Assembly (NCBI RefSeq): GCF_021390575.1
Contig: NZ_JAJEJQ010000005.1
Span: 62,001-126,000, forward strand
From: Paraburkholderia adhaesiva
GTDB lineage: Bacteria > Pseudomonadota > Gammaproteobacteria > Burkholderiales > Burkholderiaceae
Length of the DNA stretch: 64,000 nt
Direction: 5' to 3'
Positions within the stretch are counted from its first letter, which is position 1; every line of letters begins with the position of its first letter. Positions 7,946 through 16,890 of this stretch are shown here, in pieces. The translations under genes were made by a program, and so were the position numbers. The notes beneath the pieces are model-generated. The model had not been told where the DNA came from. It ran no database searches and was given only the letters and a program-made list of their open reading frames with translations.

Positions 7946-8713
7946 ATGACCGGCGATGAAATTGCCGAGGCACTCGCCTCGATCGGCCAGCATCACACCC
8001 GCGCGCAGCGCGAACTCCTGCAGCTCTCTTTGCGCCTGCAGAACGAGGGACGGACGGAACACACGCAATGCGCCCCCCTAACCCAGTACGTAATGCCGGA
8101 GCCCGCACAGGAAGATCTCCTCCCCGTCGTGCCGCCGACGCCAGCAGTCAATGGTGCGCGACCGACACGTGAACAGGCGCTCTCCACAGCAAAGGAGGTA
8201 CTCAGACACGAGCTTCACAACAACCATCAATCTCATCTGGTGCATCTCGTTGACCAGGTATCGCAATCGGATATCGACGCAATGCACCAGGTCGCCGCGA
8301 TGCCATCTCCCGCGTTTCCAACGCCGGTACGCGATCTGACGAACATGGAATTCTTCCGGGGCTTTTTCAATGCCCAGACAATTGAGGGAGGCAGAGGCCA
8401 GATTGGTCGCGGCTCGTTTGGCCTGACGCAGTACGAAGAAGATGTACGCGTGGCAAAACAGGCCGATCTGACAGGCTGGCCGAGCGGATTCTATACGGAT
8501 CACACAAACCAGGCGACGCAGTTTCTGCTCAATCAGGTGCCACCGGGAAGGGCGATCCTCGTCGAGGGCCTCCCGCGTGGTGACATTCGCGTTTCCACAC
8601 TGAACTATAACGAAGGAGAACATGCCTCGTTTACCCCCATGGCGCCAGCGAGGCTCGATAAAGGCGCAAAGCAGTTCTTGACGGTGTGCTTCCGTCAGGC
8701 ATTCCGGATGTGA
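7946..8713 (+). CDS. Unidentified phage protein (255 aa)
   Basis: Not recognised. The N-terminal 45 residues look like a coiled coil (LASIGQHHTRAQRELLQLSL), followed by a Pro-rich linker and a C-terminal half with GGRGQIGRGSFGLTQYEEDV and FYTDHTNQATQFL. It starts 24 bases after the Rad50-like gene behind GAGGGG and is probably in the same operon. A role in DNA-end processing is only suggested by position. Confidence 0.65.
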   Translation: MTGDEIAEALASIGQHHTRAQRELLQLSLRLQNEGRTEHTQCAPLTQYVMPEPAQEDLLPVVPPTPAVNGARPTREQALSTAKEVLRHELHNNHQSHLVHLVDQVSQSDIDAMHQVAAMPSPAFPTPVRDLTNMEFFRGFFNAQTIEGGRGQIGRGSFGLTQYEEDVRVAKQADLTGWPSGFYTDHTNQATQFLLNQVPPGRAILVEGLPRGDIRVSTLNYNEGEHASFTPMAPARLDKGAKQFLTVCFRQAFRM

Positions 8714-8794
8714 CACGCCACGGGATCGTCCCCCGGTCCCGAACGGAAACTGGTTCACATCAATCCCCCTTCAACTACACGATAAGCACTACAT

Positions 8795-9265
8795 ATGGAC
8801 TCCATCACCATCGGAAGATGGGAACACATCGAACATTTCGGTATCAAGGTACTCACAGGCGAGTCCTGCGCCTACAACATGCGGCTGCTATGCGACGTCA
8901 ATGAAGATGGGCGACTCGCCATGATCGACTTTCTCGCGTTGCCCGTCGATAGCGTATTCGCTAGCCCGTGGAACAGTCAGGTTCACGAAAAGCCGAGCGT
9001 CGGCAGCATCATGCTGCATCGTGATGCCCTGCCTGCCCTCGCCGAATTCATGCTGCGACGTGCGGGCGCAAAGGCCCTAGTCCGACTCTCCTCTTCTGGT
9101 GCGGTTGTCGGGCTGTTCACCGACAAGCGCGTCGAGGAATATGAGCAGCTTCTGCGAGATCTACCCAATTCCACGCATAACTGGCAGGTCCAACGCATCG
9201 TCGGGAGTGTCCAACCCTGTGTCGGTTCGAGAAACGTTCATGCAGCGACTGGCCGGGCTCTGTGA
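8795..9265 (+). CDS. Unidentified phage protein (156 aa)
   Basis: Not recognised. Mixed alpha/beta, with MLHRDALPALAEFMLRRAGAKALVRLSSSGAVVGLF near the middle. The 81-base gap upstream shows no clear ribosome site (CACGATAAGCACTACAT precedes the ATG). The last 47 bases overlap the next gene if that gene starts at GTG 9219. First of a run of short overlapping genes of the kind usual in phage early regions. Confidence 0.6.
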   Translation: MDSITIGRWEHIEHFGIKVLTGESCAYNMRLLCDVNEDGRLAMIDFLALPVDSVFASPWNSQVHEKPSVGSIMLHRDALPALAEFMLRRAGAKALVRLSSSGAVVGLFTDKRVEEYEQLLRDLPNSTHNWQVQRIVGSVQPCVGSRNVHAATGRAL

Positions 9266-9698
9266 TTCCATGACCGGAAAGGAAATTGAAACGGCAGCAC
9301 GGCATTTCATGGCCGCGGCGATCTGGATCGATGGCCCCGAACGAACCGCTATCAAATGCACCCGCGAAACCGGCGCCATCGCCCGAACCTTTGTAAAGGA
9401 ATTCGCGTGCGCCCACCCGGCCGAATGCGCCGCAATCCTTGCGAGCGCTGGATATGGCTCGCACCATGACGCGGGCTCGCCGGCAGCCGCGTTTGGTCAA
9501 GACCTCTATCTCACCTGTGCCGGCCATGGCTCCGGCTTCTGGGACCGCCGCGAACTGGGAGAAACGGGCGAACTCGTCAGTAATCGTATTCGCACCGAAT
9601 GGCGTCGCTGGTACATCGAAGCGTATTGCTACAGGCAACGGCTGTACTTCTGCGTTTCACCCGACATGTTTGCGCTGGCAAAACACCATGAAAATTAA
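9219..9698 (+). CDS. Conserved phage/plasmid protein with GHGxGFWDR motif
   Basis: 159 residues from a GTG at 9219, chosen because GGGAG lies nine bases upstream; an in-frame ATG at 9240 is the alternative. The central GQDLYLTCAGHGSGFWDR matches a motif I recall from a widespread family of uncharacterised phage and plasmid proteins (typically HDFWLTRNGHGAGFWDR). The function of that family is unknown to me. An aromatic, basic C-terminus follows. Its stop overlaps the next start. Confidence 0.65.
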   Translation: MSVRETFMQRLAGLCDSMTGKEIETAARHFMAAAIWIDGPERTAIKCTRETGAIARTFVKEFACAHPAECAAILASAGYGSHHDAGSPAAAFGQDLYLTCAGHGSGFWDRRELGETGELVSNRIRTEWRRWYIEAYCYRQRLYFCVSPDMFALAKHHEN

Positions 9699-10005
9699 TG
9701 AAGCTACGCCCGAGGAACCGTCCCTTGATATCGACGGCAGAGCACTGCTCGTCAGATCCCGCTGCACGATCGCAGCCGTCCACCACCCCGCATTTTCCGC
9801 AGACATAGGAAAAAAGGTCGTCATTGCAAAGCTTTCGGGCCAGCAAGCCTGGGTCTATGCAGACAAACCGGTTAGCTACCGGATCAACCGTGCTGGCCGG
9901 ACCGTTGTCGCTCATGATCCAAGAACCATACAGACAGTGGTCTCGACGGCGTACCTTCGCCTCACAACCGCCAGTCCGGCCGGCGACCCATGGAGAACAC
10001 CGTGA
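9688..10005 (+). CDS. Small unidentified protein (105 aa)
   Basis: The ATG at 9688 overlaps the preceding gene by 11 bases. The sequence is rich in beta-branched residues (KKVVIAKLSGQQAWVYADK), suggesting a small beta-barrel or SH3-like fold. The end overlaps the next gene by 16 bases. No motif recognised. Confidence 0.55.
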   Translation: MKINEATPEEPSLDIDGRALLVRSRCTIAAVHHPAFSADIGKKVVIAKLSGQQAWVYADKPVSYRINRAGRTVVAHDPRTIQTVVSTAYLRLTTASPAGDPWRTP

Positions 10006-10325
10006 TTGAAATCAGGCAGACGGGCTTGCCGGAGAGCGGAAACCACTGGAGCTATGGACCGCGACACATGCGAAAAATCTCGGCTCGTAGCGCGGCGGCA
10101 CTCTGCGGCATGTACCCGACGCCACGCATGGGCTATGAGACAACCGTCGCCGTAGCGAATGACGGCTATGGTGGAAAGTACCTGCTCTGTGTACAGAACG
10201 TCTCCGGATCCTTCTACCTCGCGAGCACATCTGTCCAGGTGGACGACTGGCCGGATACTTTTCAGGTGAGGATCATCGAACCATCCAGGGGCAAAGCGAA
10301 TGAAGAGCACACCCAGCTGGACTGA
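9990..10325 (+). CDS. Small unidentified protein (111 aa)
   Basis: 111 residues with GYETTVAVANDGYGGKYLLC in the middle, likely beta-rich. Overlaps both neighbours (16 bases upstream, 26 bases downstream). Frame and size fit a real gene in the compact cluster. No function recognised. Confidence 0.55.
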   Translation: MENTVIEIRQTGLPESGNHWSYGPRHMRKISARSAAALCGMYPTPRMGYETTVAVANDGYGGKYLLCVQNVSGSFYLASTSVQVDDWPDTFQVRIIEPSRGKANEEHTQLD

Positions 10326-10719
10326 AACGTATCGCGGGCACGAGATCCGTTGCTTTCTCGTGGACGACACCGAGCAGATCGAGGCAGTGCTTCGTGATGC
10401 CGAGGGCCCCGGCGCGACTGTCGTACCCTGCAGCAGTCTTGCTGTTGCCAGGGCCAAGATTGGTCGTCACGTCGGACGCCGAACGCCACGGTTCGACGAA
10501 CTCATCCGCATCAGCGCATGGCATGCCCGTAATGTCAGCATCGATGTTAACGAGAGCATGCCGATTGTTGCCATCGGAGAAAACGTCTTTTTACAAGGAG
10601 AAGAAGCAGACAATTTCATCGAGGCCGCGAGAAAGCTCTACAAGCAGGCCCAAACCGTCACGATGGACGACTGTTACGCGTGCGTCGCTCATCCCTATGT
10701 CGAAAACTGTGAGACGTGA
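10300..10719 (+). CDS. Small unidentified protein (139 aa)
   Basis: 139 residues, starting YRGHEIRCFLVDD, with a strand-rich first half and two helices in the second. Two cysteines near the end (CYACVAHPYVENC) form a CxxC-like pair that might bind metal, but only three cysteines are clustered. The stop overlaps the next start (GTGA). Confidence 0.55.
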   Translation: MKSTPSWTETYRGHEIRCFLVDDTEQIEAVLRDAEGPGATVVPCSSLAVARAKIGRHVGRRTPRFDELIRISAWHARNVSIDVNESMPIVAIGENVFLQGEEADNFIEAARKLYKQAQTVTMDDCYACVAHPYVENCET

Positions 10720-10943
10720 AATCCATCCCAGCAATTGTCCCAACACGCACCCAGTATTCGCTTTACTACGACGCCGTTCGCACGGCTGGCGAGGTCAATC
10801 TGCTATTCCTTGAGCTTGCAGAAGAAGGCCTCACACGCGAGGAACTCGCGATAAACATTCAACGGCGACCATGTCTGTGGCAACGCTTCGCGACCTGGCT
10901 CGACCATCTCCCCTCTTCCCCGAAAACGCAATTCAGCAAATGA
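10716..10943 (+). CDS. Small unidentified protein (75 aa), GTG start
   Basis: Starts at GTG 10716, overlapping the upstream TGA. 75 residues with an amphipathic helix (AGEVNLLFLELAEEGLTREEL) reminiscent of a helix-turn-helix-sized domain, though no HTH can be claimed. Ends with ATGA overlap to the next gene. Confidence 0.5.
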   Translation: MKSIPAIVPTRTQYSLYYDAVRTAGEVNLLFLELAEEGLTREELAINIQRRPCLWQRFATWLDHLPSSPKTQFSK

Positions 10944-11257
10944 ATCTTCAGAACATGAATCAGGCTGCCCTGAACCGGCATGCCGATGCGCTCAATGTAC
11001 AGGAAGGCGGCGCATGCAATCTGAGCGGTGTCGCGCGTTCCCTGGTACGAGCGATCAATCAGTGTCACGGTGAAAACCTCGGCACCGATGGAATCCGCAA
11101 CGATCCCGCGATCCGCCTTATCGTCCATCAGATGGGGCACCTGTGCAACATCGGCGAAATCGACCGGGACCTCAGTGTCTACGACTCACTGGAGAAGGCC
11201 TGCAAGGAGAAAAATGCCGAGCGAAGAGCCGAACTCAAGGCGCTCGAGCGAGCGTAA
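10940..11257 (+). CDS. Conserved phage/plasmid hypothetical protein with ARSLVRAI motif
   Basis: 105 residues from the ATG overlapping the preceding stop; an in-frame ATG at 10871 would overlap that gene by 73 bases. It contains HADALNVQEGGACNLSG, ARSLVRAI and RLIVHQMGHLC, which I recall as a recurrent small family on phages and plasmids without assigned function. A charged helix (EKACKEKNAERRAELKALE) ends it. Confidence 0.6.
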   Translation: MNLQNMNQAALNRHADALNVQEGGACNLSGVARSLVRAINQCHGENLGTDGIRNDPAIRLIVHQMGHLCNIGEIDRDLSVYDSLEKACKEKNAERRAELKALERA

Positions 11258-11278
11258 CCTTTCACCGGAGACGCCCGC

Positions 11279-11680
11279 ATGACATTGCATCAACCCGACA
11301 CGGTGATTCTCGACCTGGGTTCGGCGATTACCGAATACGAACGCGAAATCAAAGACCTGGATAATGTCCTCGAGACTGACCCAGGCGAAATGGTGAGCTG
11401 GCTGTCGTGCTATGTGGGCTCCCGCGAGTACGCTGAAGACCAGCTCGACGTGGCTATCATGGACGCCGTGGGCTGTGCGAGCTGTAACAACGATATATCG
11501 GACGCGGCGCTCGGGAAATTCTCGGACGCAGCGCTCGGACTCGGCCTCTCCTTGATAAAGAAGCTCGAAGAGTCAGGCCTGTTCGCACACGAGGACGGTG
11601 AATTCCCCTACACCTACTCCAGCCTGCTCGGCAAGGCGGCTGTTTTCAGACGGACCGGATCTCTTACGGACAACCACTGA
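11279..11680 (+). CDS. Unidentified acidic protein (133 aa)
   Basis: 133 residues, acidic, helical, with a near-direct repeat (SDAALGKF / SDAALGLG). Preceded by CCGGAGACGCC ribosome site. Last gene of the plus-strand cluster; its 3' end overlaps the convergent structural gene by 17 bases, so the two transcripts must read into each other. Confidence 0.6.
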   Translation: MTLHQPDTVILDLGSAITEYEREIKDLDNVLETDPGEMVSWLSCYVGSREYAEDQLDVAIMDAVGCASCNNDISDAALGKFSDAALGLGLSLIKKLEESGLFAHEDGEFPYTYSSLLGKAAVFRRTGSLTDNH

Positions 11681-12941
11681 CGCTGGTATTACTGCCCTTC
11701 AGGCCGATGTCGCAGCCGATCTGAAGGAAGTACGCAGGACTCAGGCCCGTCGCATGCATGGGATTGCGGTTATTCGAGAGCCCCGTCTGAGCCTTCGCGT
11801 CGACGGTCCTGTAGATGTAGTTGTTCCTGAAGTTATCTTCCACCCTTAGCGACCACTGCCTGTCCTCCGGGACAGGCCAGTATTCCGCGATTTTTCCGCA
11901 CCCGGTGACAAGCGGCCAGATCGGCTCAACGTAGCTGATGTAGGCACAGGGCCAGCGCGGCGCCTCAACGCCCACGAATTCCGCCCAGAGTTCGGCGTTG
12001 TCGACGAGCACGACGAAGGACTGGCTGAGCGTGAGATAAGCCTCAATAAAGGCGTCCGAGATCATATCGGCCACCGTGAAGGCATGCGGGTTGTCGGGCC
12101 ACGGTGTCAGCGGCAAGGCCGAAAGATCGATGAAGCGCTTCGATTCGTAGTAGCGGTCGAAGAGCGGCAGGTTGTTGAAGTCGATCATGATCGAATCGGT
12201 ACCCACCAGCGTGACGGTCTTCGGATCGAGCACGTGAAGGTAACCCCCGATGACCACCATCACGGTGTAGCCGGTCAGGTCCCGGCCCAGATTCAGGTAC
12301 GCGTGATTGCCCAGATTCTGTGTGTCGGTCTGCTTGAAGAGCATGGCGGGCGTGATCGGGATGTAGGTAAGCGTGCCCAGATCCTGAAAGTCCACGATGC
12401 CTACCTTATTTTTTTTGGCGTGAATCACGGATTTCATGCCATCGATCACCCAGATCCCGTTCTCGTTGTCGGTGTCGATCAGATGGAAGAACCCGTTGAC
12501 GCTCACCATGCAGCTCTGGAAGAACGACGTGTAGGAGGTGCGAGCCCGTGTCAAAAAGAGATCGGTCTTGTCTGCCGTGGGCAGCGGACTGGACAAGGAA
12601 GCGCCCGGGCTGATCGGCTCGATATCATAGCCGGCCCGGGTCGCGTCCTGATAGCGCGCATAGCTGGTGTCGAGCGTGAAGATATTGCTGGAGGTCGGCA
12701 ACGCCGCGTCACCGAGGGCCGCAAGGTACTGGTTGAAGGTCTGTTGCTGGTTACTGGCGGTGCCGAGAATGTCGTTGAGATTCAGGCTGACGGGACCTTC
12801 AAGAAAGGGATTGGTGAGTTCCGCATAGACCGTCGAGTAGCTCTGGATGATGGTTGAAAAAGTCATGTCCCCGAGATCGATGGCGCTCCAGTCCTGCCCA
12901 CCGCTCAGGGATTTGCCGATCGCAGATACCAGGGCATACAT
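11664..12941 (-). CDS. Virion structural protein, tail-associated (unknown role)
   Basis: 425 residues from the ATG at 12941, which has AGGAGAAAGCG before it; upstream in-frame starts are rejected because they cross the promoter gap. The composition (Thr/Ser/Asn/Asp-rich, few charged residues, several aromatic strands such as YTSFFQSCMVSVNGFFHL and GYTVMVVIGGYLHVLDP) matches phage baseplate or fibre-associated proteins. It is divergently transcribed from the first tail-fibre gene through a shared 96-base promoter gap, suggesting coordinated late expression. No specific family recognised. Confidence 0.6.
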   Translation of the reverse strand: MYALVSAIGKSLSGGQDWSAIDLGDMTFSTIIQSYSTVYAELTNPFLEGPVSLNLNDILGTASNQQQTFNQYLAALGDAALPTSSNIFTLDTSYARYQDATRAGYDIEPISPGASLSSPLPTADKTDLFLTRARTSYTSFFQSCMVSVNGFFHLIDTDNENGIWVIDGMKSVIHAKKNKVGIVDFQDLGTLTYIPITPAMLFKQTDTQNLGNHAYLNLGRDLTGYTVMVVIGGYLHVLDPKTVTLVGTDSIMIDFNNLPLFDRYYESKRFIDLSALPLTPWPDNPHAFTVADMISDAFIEAYLTLSQSFVVLVDNAELWAEFVGVEAPRWPCAYISYVEPIWPLVTGCGKIAEYWPVPEDRQWSLRVEDNFRNNYIYRTVDAKAQTGLSNNRNPMHATGLSPAYFLQIGCDIGLKGSNTSVSGCP

Positions 12942-12968
12942 CGCTTTCTCCTGAAACGGTCGCTTGCA

Positions 12969-13007
12969 ATCGTATGGTCCTTTGTACTCCTCGTACAGAC
13001 ATACGAT
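12969..13007. promoter_or_regulatory. Divergent promoter gap with inverted CATACGAT pair
   Basis: ATCGTATG (12969-12976) and CATACGAT (13000-13007) form an inverted pair. GTCGC (12959-12963) and GCGAC (13010-13014) lie outside them, so the symmetry continues outward with slightly different spacing. Each CATACGAT lies about 28-31 bases upstream of the gene it faces (12941 on minus, 13038 on plus). This fits two back-to-back promoters or an operator. The same octamer stands at 3727. Confidence 0.4.
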
Positions 13008-13037
13008 GAGCGACGCGTTTTCAGGAGTGCGAACAGT

Positions 13038-15287
13038 ATGTCCACCATGCCCTCGTACCCGTTCGACCCAACAGGTTCGCTCGCCTCGAACCTGATTACC
13101 GGAGAGCAGCAGGTACTGGTCGCACAGAACTTTCGCGACCAGCACCTGATCATTCCGGCGGCCGCGCCCTATTTTGCCGACACACTCCAGATCCAGTTCA
13201 AGGATACGAGCGGACAGATCACGACGCTTAAGGAGGGTACGGACTACTTCTGCACGCACTGGTTTATTTCAGCGAGCCGCTCGTGCGCGATGCGGGTCTA
13301 CGGCTCGATCAGCTTCATCAATACCGCCCTCTCGGGGGTGGTGCAGCTGCGGTATCAGACCATTGGTGGCATCTGGGTGCTCGACGCGGCCACGATCGCC
13401 GAGATTCTCGCCAGCGCGATGAACAACGCGCGTGTGACCTCGTGGGAAGAAGTCAGCGGAACGCCTTACGCTTTTCCTCCCGAGGCGCACACCTGGGACG
13501 TCTACGACATGGTAGGTATGGATGCGGTAGTGGCCGCACTCGCCGACATCCAGAGTACGTTGCAGGAAACGGGCGGTGCGGGTCTCGCCGCGCACGAGGC
13601 CGATCACGACAATCCCCACGTGGTCACCGCGGCACAGGTTGGGCTCGGTAACGTCCAGAACTACGGCGTTGCAGCCAACAGCGACGCCGCCGCAGGCACG
13701 TCAACCACGCTCTACATGACGCCGGCGACGACCGCAGCTGCGATCCAGACACAGGTTCTGGGGCCCTTCCTGATTCATGCAAGCAATTTCAGCAACCCGC
13801 ACCAGGTCACGGCCGCCCAGGTAGGCCTTGGCAACGTCAAGAATTACGGCGTCGCGGCGCCAGCTGACGGGGTAGCCGGCACCTCGAACACGCTCTACAT
13901 GACGCCGGCCACCACTGCCGCGGCGATCAATGGCACGGTCGGCATCACGATCAACCAGCACCTGCTCAATTTCAGCAATCCGCACCAGGTCAGCGCCGCC
14001 CAGGTGGGCCTGGGTAACGTGCGAAACCTGTCGACGGCGACGACGGCGGACGCGATAGCCGGTACCAGCGACGATCTCTACATGACGCCGGCGGCCACCG
14101 CGGCCGCCATCGCACAGACCGGCGCCATGGGGCAGCTGAATAGCCACATCACAAACTACAACAACCCTCACCAGGTGACGGCCGCGCAGGTCGGCGCAGT
14201 TACCGCTGGCGACGTCAATAACCTCCTGCAGAACTACCTGACGATCACGGGAACGGCAGCCGACACCACACTGGCGTATGGCATGACCCTCAGTGAGCTT
14301 ACCGCTTCGATCCTCGACGGCACCGCCTCGAATGCAACCATGGTCGGCGGGATGACACCGCAGGATCTGCTCAACTACCTTTCGAGTGGCATCTCGGACG
14401 ATGCAGCCACGTTCGGCGGCATGTCGCCAACCGACTGGCAGAACTATATCGCCAACGCGACCGTTGCGAACTCGAACCTTGCCTACGGCCTGACACAACA
14501 GGCGCTGACGGCGGCCATCCTGTCCGGCACCGCAGCCAACGCCAACCAGCTTGCCGGCATGTCGGTCTCGGAGCTGACCGCAAGCATTCTCGCGGGCACG
14601 GCGGCAAACAGCGACCTCGTCTATGGGTTGACGCAAACGCAACTCGCGAGCGTGATTCTTCAGGGCACGGCGGCAAACGCCGCAGAGCTGAACGGGATGA
14701 CGTCGAATGTCCTCATCCAGACGGCCGTGAATGCGGTCAGCGCTGTCGTCGCGGCCCAGGAGACCATCGCCGCCAACACCGATGCCGTCGCCAACGTCTG
14801 GACGCCACTGGGTCAGGTCGCCATGCCCGGCGCGGCCCAGACGCAAGCGGTTTTTCCCGACGTGCAATGGATTGTCACCGGGGGCGACGCCACCACGGAC
14901 ACCGGCAGCGGCGTGTGGCTCGTGCGCATTTCCGTACGAGCATCCGGCCAGCCAAACAACGCCCTGCTCAGCGTGGTGAGCCTCAATGGCGTGAACATGA
15001 CCACGGTCGCGTTCGGCTTCACCGTGGACAGCACGACCACACCGGGCGCGCCCGTCCTCACCGTCTGGATGAAGACCCCCGGCGAAACCAACCAGATGTC
15101 CGTGACCTCCCTGTCCGAGAACACGACCCAGCTCACTGGCAACGTCGTTCAGGTGACAGCAGAGCCCGCAGGCATCGCGTACTGGACAGCCGACGTTTTT
15201 GCCACCGTTTCGCAGATGGCAAATCTGGTGAGCCAGATGTATTACGCGTTCACGACCTTCTCCAATTCGCTCAGTTCCACCACATAG
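13038..15287 (+). CDS. Tail fibre protein 1 (NPH-repeat family)
   Basis: 749 residues. The N-terminal ~150 residues (from YPFDPTGSLASNLITGE to YQTIGGIWVLDAA) are shared with the three following genes and are probably the baseplate-attachment domain. Four copies of an NPHxVTAAQVG motif follow between about residues 190 and 390. Next comes a run of degenerate repeats with GTAAN and L.GM (about 400-560), then a beta-rich C-terminal head that may bind the receptor. AGGAG lies upstream of the ATG at 13038. Such repeats occur in trimeric fibres of several large phages. Confidence 0.8.
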   Translation: MSTMPSYPFDPTGSLASNLITGEQQVLVAQNFRDQHLIIPAAAPYFADTLQIQFKDTSGQITTLKEGTDYFCTHWFISASRSCAMRVYGSISFINTALSGVVQLRYQTIGGIWVLDAATIAEILASAMNNARVTSWEEVSGTPYAFPPEAHTWDVYDMVGMDAVVAALADIQSTLQETGGAGLAAHEADHDNPHVVTAAQVGLGNVQNYGVAANSDAAAGTSTTLYMTPATTAAAIQTQVLGPFLIHASNFSNPHQVTAAQVGLGNVKNYGVAAPADGVAGTSNTLYMTPATTAAAINGTVGITINQHLLNFSNPHQVSAAQVGLGNVRNLSTATTADAIAGTSDDLYMTPAATAAAIAQTGAMGQLNSHITNYNNPHQVTAAQVGAVTAGDVNNLLQNYLTITGTAADTTLAYGMTLSELTASILDGTASNATMVGGMTPQDLLNYLSSGISDDAATFGGMSPTDWQNYIANATVANSNLAYGLTQQALTAAILSGTAANANQLAGMSVSELTASILAGTAANSDLVYGLTQTQLASVILQGTAANAAELNGMTSNVLIQTAVNAVSAVVAAQETIAANTDAVANVWTPLGQVAMPGAAQTQAVFPDVQWIVTGGDATTDTGSGVWLVRISVRASGQPNNALLSVVSLNGVNMTTVAFGFTVDSTTTPGAPVLTVWMKTPGETNQMSVTSLSENTTQLTGNVVQVTAEPAGIAYWTADVFATVSQMANLVSQMYYAFTTFSNSLSSTT

Positions 15288-15335
15288 CGAGACGTCGCGC
15301 GCATGACGTAACTGGATAGAGCTGTGGGAGGGTTC

Positions 15336-16814
15336 ATGTCTACGCCACTGGTTTCGCCCCCTGTTTCGTCCACCCTGTCGCTTCCGGTTTCACTACCCTT
15401 TGACCCGAGTGGCAGTGCAGGCAGCAACCTGGTCGAGGATGAAATCCAGGTCATCGGGTTACGCAGTATCCGTGCCTTTCCAGTGAACTACGGTCTCTTC
15501 TTTGCGGATTCGGTCGTGGTCACCGATGATGCCACCGACCTCCCCCTGACGTCCGGAACGCAGTACTACCTCACGCAGATGGATGTCGCGGCATCCATGC
15601 GATGTGGCAGCGAGATCGACGAGGTCGTGGTGATCACCGACCTCACCGTGAGTCAGCGTGTCCGCGTGACCTATCAGGCGCTGGGAGGTGTCAACAATGT
15701 GGCACTCGGTGCCTTGCAGATCGCGATCGATAACCTGCACATCAATGACGGTCCCGTGAGCTGGTCCGATGTCACGGCCAAACCCTCCGCGTACCCGCCT
15801 GTGCCTCACCACCCCCACATTGCCGACGACATTTACGGCGCCGAGTACATCGTTGTGGCGCTCGAGCGCCTGAGCGCCTCGCTCCTGCAGGGTCAGGGCG
15901 CTGCACAGGACGAGCTGATGGCTTACGCGCAAAGCTGCGTGAACGAAGTGCTCGACTCCATTGCAGGAGCTGTCTCGGCGCTCGATACACACGAATCGGA
16001 TTTCGGCAATCCGCATCAGGACACCGCCCATCTGATCGGTGGCTATACGAAGGAAGAGACCACCGCGGCCATTGAAGTCGAAACCGTGAACCAGGAGGCT
16101 GCCGACGCCGTCATCCAGGCTGCCCTTGACACACACATCGCGGATTACGGCAATCCGCACGAGGTGACGGCCAACCAGATCGGTGGCTGGTCGACAGCCC
16201 AGTCCGATGCGGCCATGGCCACGATGCAGGCAACGCTCATGCAGTCGATCACGGCGACCGAGGCCGTGGAGAACGCGCACTTCGTGAACTACAGCAACCC
16301 TCACCAGGACACTGCGGCCAATATCGGCACACTCACGAGCGGACAGATCAACAGTGCGGCGACTGCGGCGGCCGCATCGCCCGGCTCACAGGCCTCTGGG
16401 CTCGCAACGTCGGTCAACAACCATGTCACGAACACGAGCAATCCTCATCAGGACACGGCGGCCAACGTTGGCACGTGGACCTACACCGCGATCCAGAACA
16501 GCATCGTCAATCCGCTGACCTCGCACATCAACAATCTGGGCAACCCCCACCAGGTAACCGTCGCCCAGCTCGGCACCTACTCGTCGACCACCATCAACAA
16601 CAACATCTCGGCCGCCCTAAACCAGGTCATCGGTGATGTGAATTCGCTAAATGGCTATATCTCGGCCCATACGGAAAACATGAACAACCCGCATCAGGAC
16701 ACGCTTGCGAATACCGGTGCAGGAGGCTACTCCGCCGGGGCGCTGCAGAACGCGATCAACCAGTTGCAGGGTCCGGGAGGGAGCGCCGGCAACGCCATAG
16801 CAGCACTTCCCTGA
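15336..16814 (+). CDS. Tail fibre protein 2 (NPH-repeat family)
   Basis: 492 residues from the ATG at 15336 (GGGAGGG just upstream; an in-frame GTG at 15324 is rejected). It has the conserved N-terminal domain (LPFDPSGSAGSNLVEDE to RVTYQALGG) and six NPH motifs spaced about 45-50 residues apart, ending soon after the last. No globular C-terminal head is visible, so it may be a shaft segment capped by another protein. Confidence 0.78.
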   Translation: MSTPLVSPPVSSTLSLPVSLPFDPSGSAGSNLVEDEIQVIGLRSIRAFPVNYGLFFADSVVVTDDATDLPLTSGTQYYLTQMDVAASMRCGSEIDEVVVITDLTVSQRVRVTYQALGGVNNVALGALQIAIDNLHINDGPVSWSDVTAKPSAYPPVPHHPHIADDIYGAEYIVVALERLSASLLQGQGAAQDELMAYAQSCVNEVLDSIAGAVSALDTHESDFGNPHQDTAHLIGGYTKEETTAAIEVETVNQEAADAVIQAALDTHIADYGNPHEVTANQIGGWSTAQSDAAMATMQATLMQSITATEAVENAHFVNYSNPHQDTAANIGTLTSGQINSAATAAAASPGSQASGLATSVNNHVTNTSNPHQDTAANVGTWTYTAIQNSIVNPLTSHINNLGNPHQVTVAQLGTYSSTTINNNISAALNQVIGDVNSLNGYISAHTENMNNPHQDTLANTGAGGYSAGALQNAINQLQGPGGSAGNAIAALP

Positions 16815-16890
16815 GCACCCCGCCGGGCACGTCCCTGCGCACCTCGCCGAGCCCGCCCCGCGCCATTCCTGTGCAGACCACGGGGGCCGC

